From contig NZ_VNHU01000002.1 of NCBI RefSeq assembly GCF_008124785.1, positions 434,001 to 498,000 on the forward strand: a stretch of 64,000 nucleotides of DNA, read 5' to 3'. This document shows, piece by piece, positions 51,538-59,642 of the stretch. Below the pieces are notes generated by a model. That model worked only from the letters and a program-made list of their open reading frames with translations, was not told the DNA's origin and ran no database searches. Positions within the stretch are counted from its first letter, which is position 1. Every line of letters starts with the position of its first letter. The position numbers were made by a program, and so were the translations under genes. Source of the DNA: Aquimarina intermedia. Lineage in GTDB: Bacteria; Bacteroidota; Bacteroidia; Flavobacteriales; Flavobacteriaceae.

Positions 51538-52257
51538 TTATTTAAAAATTTCGTTTAGTACGGTTAGTGATTTAGGCTTTTTAAAGCCGTGCAAATGTAA
51601 TTCAAAATAAAGTAATACCATATTAAGAAGCTCTGCCCGCATTGTTTTGCTCAAATCAATTTTCATAGACGCCTCAAATGTCATGCCTAAGAATAACTTG
51701 AATTTTTCAATTAATGTCCCATCAAAACAATACGGTCCAATGTCCATGCTTGTAAAATCTCCGGATAATAAATCAAAATAGGGCTTTTCTTGCCAGGAAG
51801 TATCCGGATAAAACCCAAGATATTGAGTCAATCGAATCATAAACGAGAGGTGAAAATTTTTAATATCTTCGTGATTATCCAACCAAAGCAAGGTTGTTTC
51901 AAGGTACTGATATAACTCTTTATTAGTTTCTTGTTCTTGAATAGACATATAGAGCACCTCAGAGATAAAAAATACCAACGCATTCTTGACTAGATCGTTA
52001 TGGAGCGTTTGATACGGGGTGAGAATCTTTGCTTCACGAATACGTTCCAAGGTCCCTTTATCCTTATGAACGGCTTCAATTTCTAATAAGCTCAGGGGTT
52101 GAAAAAGAGAGTGTCTCAGTTTTCCTTTTTTTGATTTAAGAATCCCTCTTAGCATATAGGATCTCACTCCGTTAGACTGTGTGAATAATGTAGCAATGAC
52201 ATCATTTTCACTATAGCGAATGGTGCGTAAAACGATTGCAGAGGATTTAATTATCAT
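51538..52257 (-). CDS. recO: DNA repair protein RecO
   Basis: A 239-residue RecO protein. The N-terminal OB fold opens with IIKSSAIVLRTIRYSENDVIATLFT. A helical C-terminal domain follows, without the zinc cysteines present in some RecO homologues. It mediates RecA loading with RecR and RecF in gap repair. It is first in the operon with the TonB receptor and HAD genes. Confidence 0.93.
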   Translation of the reverse strand: MIIKSSAIVLRTIRYSENDVIATLFTQSNGVRSYMLRGILKSKKGKLRHSLFQPLSLLEIEAVHKDKGTLERIREAKILTPYQTLHNDLVKNALVFFISEVLYMSIQEQETNKELYQYLETTLLWLDNHEDIKNFHLSFMIRLTQYLGFYPDTSWQEKPYFDLLSGDFTSMDIGPYCFDGTLIEKFKLFLGMTFEASMKIDLSKTMRAELLNMVLLYFELHLHGFKKPKSLTVLNEIFK

Positions 52258-52302
52258 AACATCATCAAAAAACAGAAACTTCTCACTATTGCATTAATAC
52301 AA

Positions 52303-52335
52303 AAAAACCACTCTGAATACGATAGAGTGGTTTTT
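52303..52335 (-). terminator. intrinsic terminator of gdhA
   Basis: A 12-bp stem (AAAAACCACTCT with its complement) and a 9-nt loop. On the minus strand it is followed by a T tract. It lies 20 bp after the gdhA stop. Confidence 0.85.
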
Positions 52336-52355
52336 AAAATATTTATACTTTTTAT

Positions 52356-53699
52356 TTAGACGACACCTTGTTCTAACATGGCATCGGCAACTTTTACAAA
52401 GCCAGCAATGTTGGCTCCTTTTACATAATTGATAAACCCATCCTCTTCGGTTCCATAAATAACACATTGTTCGTGTATGCTATTCATAATTCCGTGAAGT
52501 TTTTCATCTACTTCTTGAGCGGTCCAGTTGAAACGTAATGAGTTTTGCGACATTTCCAGTCCAGAAGTTGCTACTCCACCAGCATTAGATGCTTTACCAG
52601 GAGAAAACAGAATTTTTGCTTCCAAAAACACTTCAATTGCATCCGCAGTACAAGGCATGTTTGCTCCTTCACCCACACAGATACAACCGTTTTTCACCAA
52701 TTCTTCAGCATCTTCGACATGCAGTTCATTTTGCGTAGCACAAGGCAAAGCAATATCACAAGGCACAGACCAAGGTGTCTTACCTTCTACATAGGTTGCG
52801 CTTGTATAAGTATCAACATACTCCTTAATACGTCCTCGTTTCACATTCTTTAATTCTTTGACAAACTCAAGTTTTTCTGTATCGATCCCATGATTATCCA
52901 CAATATATCCTGATGAATCAGAAAATGTGATCACTTTACCCCCTAAGCTCATCGCTTTTTCGGCAGCAAATTGGGCTACATTACCAGAGCCTGAAATTAC
53001 CACAGTTTTACCAACTAATGACTCTCCTCTGGTTTTAAGCATGTTTTCTGCAAAGTATACGTTACCGTATCCTGTTGCTTCCGGTCTCATTAAAGAGCCT
53101 CCATAAGATAAACCTTTACCGGTAAGCACACCTGTGAACTCATCACGTAATCGTTTGTACTGACCAAACATATACCCAATCTCACGTCCACCAACACCTA
53201 TATCCCCTGCAGGAACGTCAGTATTAGGACCTATATATTTGGATAGCTCAGTCATAAAGCTTTGACAGAAACGCATTACTTCATTATCTGATTTACCTTT
53301 TGGATTAAAATCAGCTCCACCTTTACCACCACCCATAGGCAATGTGGTTAAACTATTTTTAAAAGTTTGCTCAAAAGCCAAGAATTTGAGGATACTTAGG
53401 TTTACCGAAGGGTGAAAACGTAATCCACCTTTATACGGTCCTATAGCCGAATTCATTTGAACTCTATAACCTCTGTTTATTTGGATATTTCCTTTATCAT
53501 CCATCCATGGTATTCTGAACATAAAAACACGTTCTGGTTCTGCCATACGTTCCAAAAGCATCGCGTTTTGATACTTTTCATTCTTTTCTATGAATGGAAT
53601 TACAGTCTCTGCTACTTCAGTTACTGCCTGAATAAATTCTGGTTCGTTAGGATTTCTACCTTCTACGGATTTGATAAAGTTATCGATACTTTCTTTCAT
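52356..53699 (-). CDS. gdhA: glutamate dehydrogenase (NADP-type)
   Basis: A 447-residue glutamate dehydrogenase that links 2-oxoglutarate and ammonium with glutamate. Catalytic and binding segments include PMGGGKGGADFNPKG, PAGDIGVGGREIGYM and the nucleotide-binding VVISGSGNVAQFAAEKA. The length and the NADP-type sequence fit the hexameric biosynthetic enzyme. Monocistronic, with a TATATTTG promoter 103 bp upstream and a strong terminator. Confidence 0.96.
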   Translation of the reverse strand: MKESIDNFIKSVEGRNPNEPEFIQAVTEVAETVIPFIEKNEKYQNAMLLERMAEPERVFMFRIPWMDDKGNIQINRGYRVQMNSAIGPYKGGLRFHPSVNLSILKFLAFEQTFKNSLTTLPMGGGKGGADFNPKGKSDNEVMRFCQSFMTELSKYIGPNTDVPAGDIGVGGREIGYMFGQYKRLRDEFTGVLTGKGLSYGGSLMRPEATGYGNVYFAENMLKTRGESLVGKTVVISGSGNVAQFAAEKAMSLGGKVITFSDSSGYIVDNHGIDTEKLEFVKELKNVKRGRIKEYVDTYTSATYVEGKTPWSVPCDIALPCATQNELHVEDAEELVKNGCICVGEGANMPCTADAIEVFLEAKILFSPGKASNAGGVATSGLEMSQNSLRFNWTAQEVDEKLHGIMNSIHEQCVIYGTEEDGFINYVKGANIAGFVKVADAMLEQGVV

Positions 53700-53802
53700 A
53701 GCATCTATTTAGTTGTTTGGTATAAATTCGTTAAAACATAACTTTTCAGTAATTCAAAGGTTGCAATGCTTCCTTTGATTTCAGAAAAATTAAAAATTGT
53801 CG

Positions 53803-53810
53803 CAAATATA
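53803..53810 (-). promoter_or_regulatory. -7 promoter element (TATATTTG) of gdhA
   Basis: TATATTTG on the minus strand, 103 bp upstream of the gdhA ATG, leaves a long AT-rich leader. No -33 TTG at the right distance. Confidence 0.5.
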
Positions 53811-53915
53811 TACATATTAAAAGTTTAAAGCTTTAAATTTTGTGAATTTCGCATTTCGAAAACGTTATAGGCTTTCATATTAAAAAAGGTTTACTAAAAC
53901 ATGCTCTGGCACCTT

Positions 53916-55055
53916 TTAACTTAATGCTTTTTTAAGATCATCAATCAGATCGTGAATATCCTCAATACCCACACTCAACCGAATTAACGAATCTTTTATT
54001 CCAATTTTCTCACGTGCTGCTTTTGGTATCGAAGCATGTGTCATACTTGCGGGATGTCCTGCTAAGCTCTCAACACCACCCAAAGATTCGGCAAGCGTGA
54101 AAATCTTAAACTTTTCTACCACCCGCACCGCTCCATCCAAAGAATCCTCTTTTGTGGTAAAAGAGAGCATCCCTCCAAAATCATCCATTTGCTCTTTTGC
54201 TATGTGATGATAAGGGTGTTCTTCAAACCCCGGCCAATATACCTTGTCTACAGCAGGGTGTGTTCTTAGAAATTTTGCAATAGCTGCTGCATTTTCACAA
54301 TGACGCTGCATTCGTACATGTAGGGTTTTGATACCTCTTAATGCCAAAAAGCTATCCTGAGGCCCACAAATAGCACCACTTGCATTTTGAATAAAATACA
54401 ATCGATCTGCCAAGTCTTTATCATTCACCACTAAAGATCCCATAACAAGATCACTATGTCCTCCTATATATTTGGTAGCACTATGCATTACAATATCCGC
54501 ACCCAAATCTAATGGACGTTGAAGATAGGGTGTTGCAAAAGTATTATCAACGGCTAAAAGCACCTTGTGCTTTTTAGAAACCTGAGCCACTGCTTTGATA
54601 TCGATAATATTCATCATCGGATTAGTCGGTGTCTCGATCCAAATCAATTTTGTTTTACCAGTTATATACGCTTCTATACCATCAGCGTTCCCCATCCCGA
54701 TAAAATTAAATTTAATCCCAAAATCTTCAAAAATTTTAGTAAACAAACGATAGGTACCACCATACAAATCGTTGGTGGAGATCACCTCATCCCCAGGCTT
54801 AAGCAATTTAATTACTGCATCAATTGCTGCTAATCCTGATCCAAAAGCTAGCCCAAATATTCCATTCTCAATACTAGCCAACGAATTTTCAAGCGCATTT
54901 CTTGTAGGATTGTGGGTACGACTATATTCATATCCTTTGTGTCCACCAGGAGTAGACTGCGCATACGTTGATGTTTGATAAATCGGGGGCATTACAGCTC
55001 CGTATGCGGGATCATGCTGCTGACCACCATGTATAGTTTTTGTATTAAACTTCAT
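53916..55055 (-). CDS. trans-sulfuration PLP enzyme (cystathionine gamma-synthase type)
   Basis: 379 residues from ATG 55055, in the Cys/Met metabolism PLP family. The Schiff-base lysine is in MHSATKYIGGHSD. Substrate and cofactor motifs include YSRTHNPTRNALE, SNDLYGGTYRLF-like segments and ESLGGVESL. It could be cystathionine gamma-synthase or beta/gamma-lyase, and motifs alone do not decide. I rejected the ATG 33 bp upstream (55088). A leader hairpin lies at 55098-55130 and a -7 element at 55147. Confidence 0.9.
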   Translation of the reverse strand: MKFNTKTIHGGQQHDPAYGAVMPPIYQTSTYAQSTPGGHKGYEYSRTHNPTRNALENSLASIENGIFGLAFGSGLAAIDAVIKLLKPGDEVISTNDLYGGTYRLFTKIFEDFGIKFNFIGMGNADGIEAYITGKTKLIWIETPTNPMMNIIDIKAVAQVSKKHKVLLAVDNTFATPYLQRPLDLGADIVMHSATKYIGGHSDLVMGSLVVNDKDLADRLYFIQNASGAICGPQDSFLALRGIKTLHVRMQRHCENAAAIAKFLRTHPAVDKVYWPGFEEHPYHHIAKEQMDDFGGMLSFTTKEDSLDGAVRVVEKFKIFTLAESLGGVESLAGHPASMTHASIPKAAREKIGIKDSLIRLSVGIEDIHDLIDDLKKALS

Positions 55056-55097
55056 CAAAAAAAAATTTTGGATGACATTAACAAACACGTACTTTAT

Positions 55098-55130
55098 AGC
55101 AGTTAAAAAAAGCTCTTTTTTAACTCTGCT
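55098..55130. promoter_or_regulatory. leader hairpin of the trans-sulfuration gene
   Basis: On the minus strand AGCAG and TTAAAAAA pair with TTTTTTAA and CTGCT, with a two-base bulge and a 4-5 nt loop. It lies between the promoter (55147-55154) and the ATG, so it is in the 5' leader. It may be an attenuator or a passive structure. Confidence 0.4.
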
Positions 55131-55146
55131 GATTGTTAAAACTAAG

Positions 55147-55154
55147 CAAATGTA
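55147..55154 (-). promoter_or_regulatory. -7 promoter element (TACATTTG)
   Basis: TACATTTG on the minus strand matches TAnnTTTG and lies 91 bp upstream of the trans-sulfuration enzyme ATG. Confidence 0.5.
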
Positions 55155-55198
55155 TAATTAAATTCTTTTTAATCACATTGATATAATACCTTTAGTAG

Positions 55199-55981
55199 AT
55201 GATTAACAAATTTCCTTACTTCCCATTTAAAATCACCACCTTGTGGGCTTTAATTTTTATGTTTGCATCTTGCTCAAAACGCGAAGAATTTGTTTTTGAA
55301 AAACAAATTTTTGAAACAGCAACCTATTTGGATTGCAACCCTGTCGACTGCGCAATTATAGAAATACGATTAGTTCAACTACTAAATGATACCAAAGTTG
55401 GAAATCAAATCAATAGAACCTTAGAAACAAAAGCATGCGAATTCTTAACTATAGAAGAAAATTCGACAACTACTTCTATCGAGACGGCTATGATAAGTTT
55501 CAACAAACTTTATACAGATATTGTAGAAGCATTTCCTGAAGAAACCCCGCCTTACGAGGCGTTGCTTGATAGTGAAGTTCAATTTCAAAATGCGCAATTA
55601 GCTTCGGTGCTTTTAAATACTTATTCGTTTACCGGAGGTGCTCATGGTAACACAACCACCATGCTACTCAATTTTGACTTGTCTACCGGCAGGCTCATTT
55701 CCATTGACAACTTAGTAAAAGATACAAAGGCTTTTTCACAGTATGTCGAAAAGAAGTTTAGATCCACCTATACTATTCCGAGTCAAAAAGGAATTAACAG
55801 TACCGGATTTTCATTTGATAATGATCAATTTTCTTTACCCGAACATATTGGTTTCACAAATAATGAAATCATTCTTCATTACAATCATTATGAAATCAGC
55901 TCCTATGCTGACGGCCCTGTGGTGCTGAAAATTGATAAAGCCGAAGCGGCAGATTATTTTGATTTCAACATCTTAGAGTGA
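55199..55981 (+). CDS. DUF3298/RsiV-like lipoprotein
   Basis: 260 residues. A lipoprotein-type signal ends near MFASC (Cys25), followed by SKREE. The C-terminal half is DUF3298-like, with the FTGGAHGNT motif and the later INSTGFSFDNDQF. Related domains occur in RsiV anti-sigma factors and PdaC deacetylases. Enzymatic function is not evident. It is divergent from the trans-sulfuration gene and overlaps the DinB gene by 9 bp at the 3' end. Confidence 0.82.
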   Translation: MINKFPYFPFKITTLWALIFMFASCSKREEFVFEKQIFETATYLDCNPVDCAIIEIRLVQLLNDTKVGNQINRTLETKACEFLTIEENSTTTSIETAMISFNKLYTDIVEAFPEETPPYEALLDSEVQFQNAQLASVLLNTYSFTGGAHGNTTTMLLNFDLSTGRLISIDNLVKDTKAFSQYVEKKFRSTYTIPSQKGINSTGFSFDNDQFSLPEHIGFTNNEIILHYNHYEISSYADGPVVLKIDKAEAADYFDFNILE

Positions 55982-56428
55982 CTTTTTCATCGCAAGTATA
56001 TATCCTAAATGAATCCCTTCATGAAATGTATTGAACGCTATGGCGTCTTTAACTGAGTTCAAAGTGAACCCGGCACTGGTAGGATAGGTTTCAAAAGTAG
56101 CATTCAGCAACATATCCATATCTTTTTCAGTTGTATCGATCGTGCTTGTTAACAGCTCTTTGATCAAGGTTACTTCCTCCTGATCAACAGGACCTTCGAC
56201 CTTTGTCCCTTTGCGATACCGATCCACAAGATTTTGTGACACCATAAGATCATTACCGCTCAATTTATACACTAACAATTGTTGTGTTACAATTACGTGA
56301 GCGATATTCCAGATAATATTATTTGAAAATCCTGTGGGAACAGTGTTCAACTGTTCAAGCGTAAATTGATCCAAAAATTTCAATAATATAGTTCGGTTTG
56401 CGCGAGTAATGTCTAGTTGAGTCTTCAT
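55973..56428 (-). CDS. DinB-family protein
   Basis: A 151-residue four-helix-bundle protein of the DinB/YfiT superfamily. The putative metal-binding histidines are in NIAHVIVTQ and NTFHEGIHLG. Members act as thiol transferases (often on bacillithiol) or remain uncharacterised. It is convergent with the DUF3298 lipoprotein gene. Confidence 0.88.
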   Translation of the reverse strand: MKTQLDITRANRTILLKFLDQFTLEQLNTVPTGFSNNIIWNIAHVIVTQQLLVYKLSGNDLMVSQNLVDRYRKGTKVEGPVDQEEVTLIKELLTSTIDTTEKDMDMLLNATFETYPTSAGFTLNSVKDAIAFNTFHEGIHLGYILAMKKSL

Positions 56429-56551
56429 TGAATTATTTTTTGGTCAAAAATATCAATTTTACAGACAAATGAATTTCCTTTGCATAAGTATTTTGAATCA
56501 CTTCTTATTATATTAAACAGTGAATCACAATAAAACTGACCAGAGCTGACT

Positions 56552-56908
56552 ATGAAAAAAATTTACCATCTCTCCACGTGTGACACGTGCAAGCGTATCC
56601 TAAAAGAATTAGAACCTAGTAAAAGTTATACACTCCAGGATTTAAAAAGTGAGCCGGTAACCCCTGATCAACTAAATGAACTTTATACCTTATCCGGTAG
56701 TTATGAAGCGCTTTTTAACAAGAGAGCACGCTTATACAAGGAACGCGATCTTAAAACTAAAAATTTGAGCGAGAACGATTATAAAGCTTTATTGTTAGAG
56801 CATTACACTTTTTTAAAACGACCGGTGATACGCATTGACGATGAAGTTTTTATTGGCAATTCAAAAAAGACTATTCAGGAAGCTAAATCGCGAATGCTAG
56901 ATGAGTAG
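56552..56908 (+). CDS. ArsC/Spx-family protein
   Basis: 118 residues of the arsenate reductase/Spx fold. A CxxC (Cys10/Cys13) lies in STCDTCKR, and the C-terminus has LKRPVIRIDDEVFIG. Family members include arsenate reductases and the regulator Spx; no arsenic gene is adjacent, so arsenate reduction is not proven. It overlaps the DMT transporter gene by 8 bp, so the two are cotranscribed. Confidence 0.88.
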   Translation: MKKIYHLSTCDTCKRILKELEPSKSYTLQDLKSEPVTPDQLNELYTLSGSYEALFNKRARLYKERDLKTKNLSENDYKALLLEHYTFLKRPVIRIDDEVFIGNSKKTIQEAKSRMLDE

Positions 56909-57803
56909 GAGAACCTTAGCATTAATAGCAGCAAGTTTTGTAGCTATATTTTACGGCGCCAATTTTAGCATCGCAAAGGATGTAATGCCACATTATGTCC
57001 AGCCCTATGGCTTTATATTATTGCGTGTACTTGGCACCGCTATTCTATTCTGGTTAATAGGCTTCTTAGGACCTAAAGAAAAAATTCAAAAGAAGGATTT
57101 TATACGAATAGCCGGAGCTGCATTTTTTGGCGTGGCCTTCAATATGCTTACTTTTTTTGTGGGACTTAATCTTACAACTCCGATAAGTGCCTCTGTTTTG
57201 ATGGTAACGGCTCCAATTATTGTCATGATATTGTCTGCCATTTTCCTAAAAGAAAAATTGCGTTTTCTTAAAATAGTGGGAATTCTTGTTGGCTTGGCAG
57301 GCACCTTATTAATCATTTTATATGGCAAAGGAAATCACCTAACTGCAACGAATCCAACCCTTGGAAATTTTCTGGTATTTGTAAATGCCGCATCCTATGC
57401 TTGTTATATAATTGTTGTCAAAAAGATTACCCAAAAATATCACCCTTTCACTTTTATGAAATGGATGTACACTATTGGTTTAGTGTTGGTTCTACCATTT
57501 GGCCTTCATGAAGTTCTCGAAATGACTCCGGAAGCCATCCCAATAAGTGGTCTGCTAAAAATAGGTTATGTAGTGCTTTTTGCGACATTTGGCACCTACG
57601 TACTCAATATTTTTGCGATTAGAGAGCTAAAACCAACAACGGTTGCCGTATTCATTTATTTGCAACCGTTGTTAGCCTCAGTTTTTGCAATAGCCTTAGG
57701 CAGCGATTCGCTCGATACTGTCAAAATTTTTGCTGCCCTTTTAATTTTTGTAGGCGTTTATTTAGTTACAAAACCTACTGAAAAAGTTAAATTTCAGGAT
57801 TAA
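56901..57803 (+). CDS. EamA/DMT-family transporter
   Basis: A 300-residue inner-membrane exporter with ten hydrophobic segments in two EamA repeats. Characteristic parts are YGANFSIAKDVMPH and TTPISASVLMVTAPI in the first repeat, and ELKPTTVAVFIYLQPLLAS in the second. Substrate unknown. It is translationally coupled to the ArsC-like gene and ends with a 4-bp overlap with the convergent thioesterase. A related transporter is at 36521. Confidence 0.9.
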   Translation: MSRRTLALIAASFVAIFYGANFSIAKDVMPHYVQPYGFILLRVLGTAILFWLIGFLGPKEKIQKKDFIRIAGAAFFGVAFNMLTFFVGLNLTTPISASVLMVTAPIIVMILSAIFLKEKLRFLKIVGILVGLAGTLLIILYGKGNHLTATNPTLGNFLVFVNAASYACYIIVVKKITQKYHPFTFMKWMYTIGLVLVLPFGLHEVLEMTPEAIPISGLLKIGYVVLFATFGTYVLNIFAIRELKPTTVAVFIYLQPLLASVFAIALGSDSLDTVKIFAALLIFVGVYLVTKPTEKVKFQD

Positions 57804-58282
57804 GATATTTCTAAATCTTTAGGGAATTTGTTGTGTTTTCTTGTATCCACTTTTGTCAGGACTCGGAAATCATCTGATTTTGGAAAATTATTAATTAAAA
57901 CAATTAAAGCTTCGGGTAGCGGCATAATTTTCCGCTCTTTTAAGTTCATCCAAGCTCCTAACATTTCACAATGTGCCAGATTTTTTCCTTTGGTATCGTA
58001 AAAATTATGTCTGAATTCAAAAAAGGAACTATCCTCGCTCATTCCGGTCACCTCTAAACCAACAGTTACCGGAGCTCCCTGAAAAACCTCTCTAAAATAA
58101 TAGATGTGCTCATAAAAGATAACAGGCCCTACATTAAGTACAGCCATTTCTTTTTGACCAAAACCATTTTCGATCAAAAAAGCCATACGAGTGTGGCTCA
58201 TAAAATTTTGATATGCACTATTTGCTAAATGACGATTGGCGTCGAGATCACTCCATCGCACCTCAAATTTCTTTGTATACAT
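57800..58282 (-). CDS. acyl-CoA thioesterase (4HBT)
   Basis: A 160-residue hotdog-fold thioesterase. The catalytic start is RWSDLDANRHLANSAY (about residues 9-24), with the conserved Asp in the 4HBT motif. It hydrolyses acyl-CoA or acyl-ACP; chain specificity is not known. It overlaps the transporter gene at the 3' end. Confidence 0.9.
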   Translation of the reverse strand: MYTKKFEVRWSDLDANRHLANSAYQNFMSHTRMAFLIENGFGQKEMAVLNVGPVIFYEHIYYFREVFQGAPVTVGLEVTGMSEDSSFFEFRHNFYDTKGKNLAHCEMLGAWMNLKERKIMPLPEALIVLINNFPKSDDFRVLTKVDTRKHNKFPKDLEIS

Positions 58283-58458
58283 GCTCTTTATTCTTTAAAT
58301 CTAAAGATTAAAAATACAATTTAAAACTATGCGTGCATAGTTTATAGTGTAGAACTTGGTAACTTTTACTGGAAACGAATGATAAAATTCTGTTATCCAA
58401 AAATTTGTGGGTTTTCATAGCCGTTCCTATTTTTACCGTTTCTAGTTCGCTATATATT

Positions 58459-59424
58459 ATGCCCATATTAACTGCCACCTATCAACCTCCCATAGTAATG
58501 AGAAATGCACATGTGGCTACTATATACCCAAACCTCTTTCGTCACGTAAACCATTTGACTCAGCAACGCGAACGCTTAGAATTGAACGACGGAGATTTTA
58601 TTGATTTAGATTGGAGTTACGCTTCATCATATGCAACAAATCATCTTGTTATTATACTTCATGGCTTAGAAGGCAACGCACAACGTCCTTATATAAAAGG
58701 TTTGGCAAAACACTTGACATCAAAAGATCTAGACGTAGTGGCCGTAAATTTGCGTAACTGTAGTGAACAACCCAATCGCATATATGCATCATATCATGCG
58801 GGAGCAAGTGAAGATTTGGGTCATGTGATACAACATCTTTCTACAAAATATGCTTATGATAAGATTTCAATTTGCGGATTTAGTCTTGGAGGCAATATCG
58901 TATTGAAATATCTGGGGGAAACTCAAGATATCCCTGCAGCAATTGTATCAGCGGTAGCTGTGTCTGTTCCATGTGATTTATATGATTCTTTACGACAGAT
59001 TGAAAAACCAGCTAATTTTATTTACAGAAACAGGTTTGTCAGACATTTGAAATCCAAGTTGTTTCAACGTGCCGGAGATTTCCCTGATGATATTTCTAAC
59101 GAAGCAATAAAAGCCTGTCAATCGCTACTTGACATCGATGACCTGTACACCAGTAAAGCACATGGCTATAAAAATGCTAAAGAGTATTATTTAAAGTGTA
59201 GTAGTAAGAACTTTCTCTCACAAATTAGAATTCCTACCTTACTATTAAATGCTAAAAACGATTCATTTTTAGGCGCCGCTTGCTATCCGATAGCAGCAGC
59301 TGAAACTAATACAAGCTTATTCCTAGAAATGCCGGAATACGGGGGTCATGTCGGTTTTTATGATAAAAAAAATCTGTATTATCATGAGCGAAGAGCTTAC
59401 GAATTTATTTCGCAATTTTCGTAA
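58459..59424 (+). CDS. YheT-family alpha/beta hydrolase
   Basis: 321 residues from ATG 58459. Signature parts are VMRNAHVATIYPN, the oxyanion loop ILHGLEGNAQRPYIKGL, and the nucleophile elbow GFSLGGN (Ser142). The acid is near LNAKNDSFL and the His near YGGHVGF. YheT-type esterases hydrolyse small esters; natural substrate unknown. An upstream start at 58405 would add an 18-residue hydrophobic leader, which is less likely. Confidence 0.88.
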   Translation: MPILTATYQPPIVMRNAHVATIYPNLFRHVNHLTQQRERLELNDGDFIDLDWSYASSYATNHLVIILHGLEGNAQRPYIKGLAKHLTSKDLDVVAVNLRNCSEQPNRIYASYHAGASEDLGHVIQHLSTKYAYDKISICGFSLGGNIVLKYLGETQDIPAAIVSAVAVSVPCDLYDSLRQIEKPANFIYRNRFVRHLKSKLFQRAGDFPDDISNEAIKACQSLLDIDDLYTSKAHGYKNAKEYYLKCSSKNFLSQIRIPTLLLNAKNDSFLGAACYPIAAAETNTSLFLEMPEYGGHVGFYDKKNLYYHERRAYEFISQFS

Positions 59425-59642
59425 AACATTTTCTTTCCATAATCTAAAATGATTGTGCCGTTAATCGATAAAATCATTCATGTTACGGTTAACCCTTTTT
59501 CTTATTACATCACCTCCACCACACCGTTTGTATTTGAACGATTTTAGTTGAAAAAGCTTTATTAATTAACTTTTTTTATCAACTTTTAGCAACAACTAAA
59601 GAATGTTATTGAAGTTTTCTTAATTAAAACACAAACTCCATT

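Noticed and set aside
55098..55154. SAM-II riboswitch in the leader of the trans-sulfuration gene
   Set aside because: The sequence has one simple hairpin and lacks the pseudoknot pattern I would expect of SAM-II.
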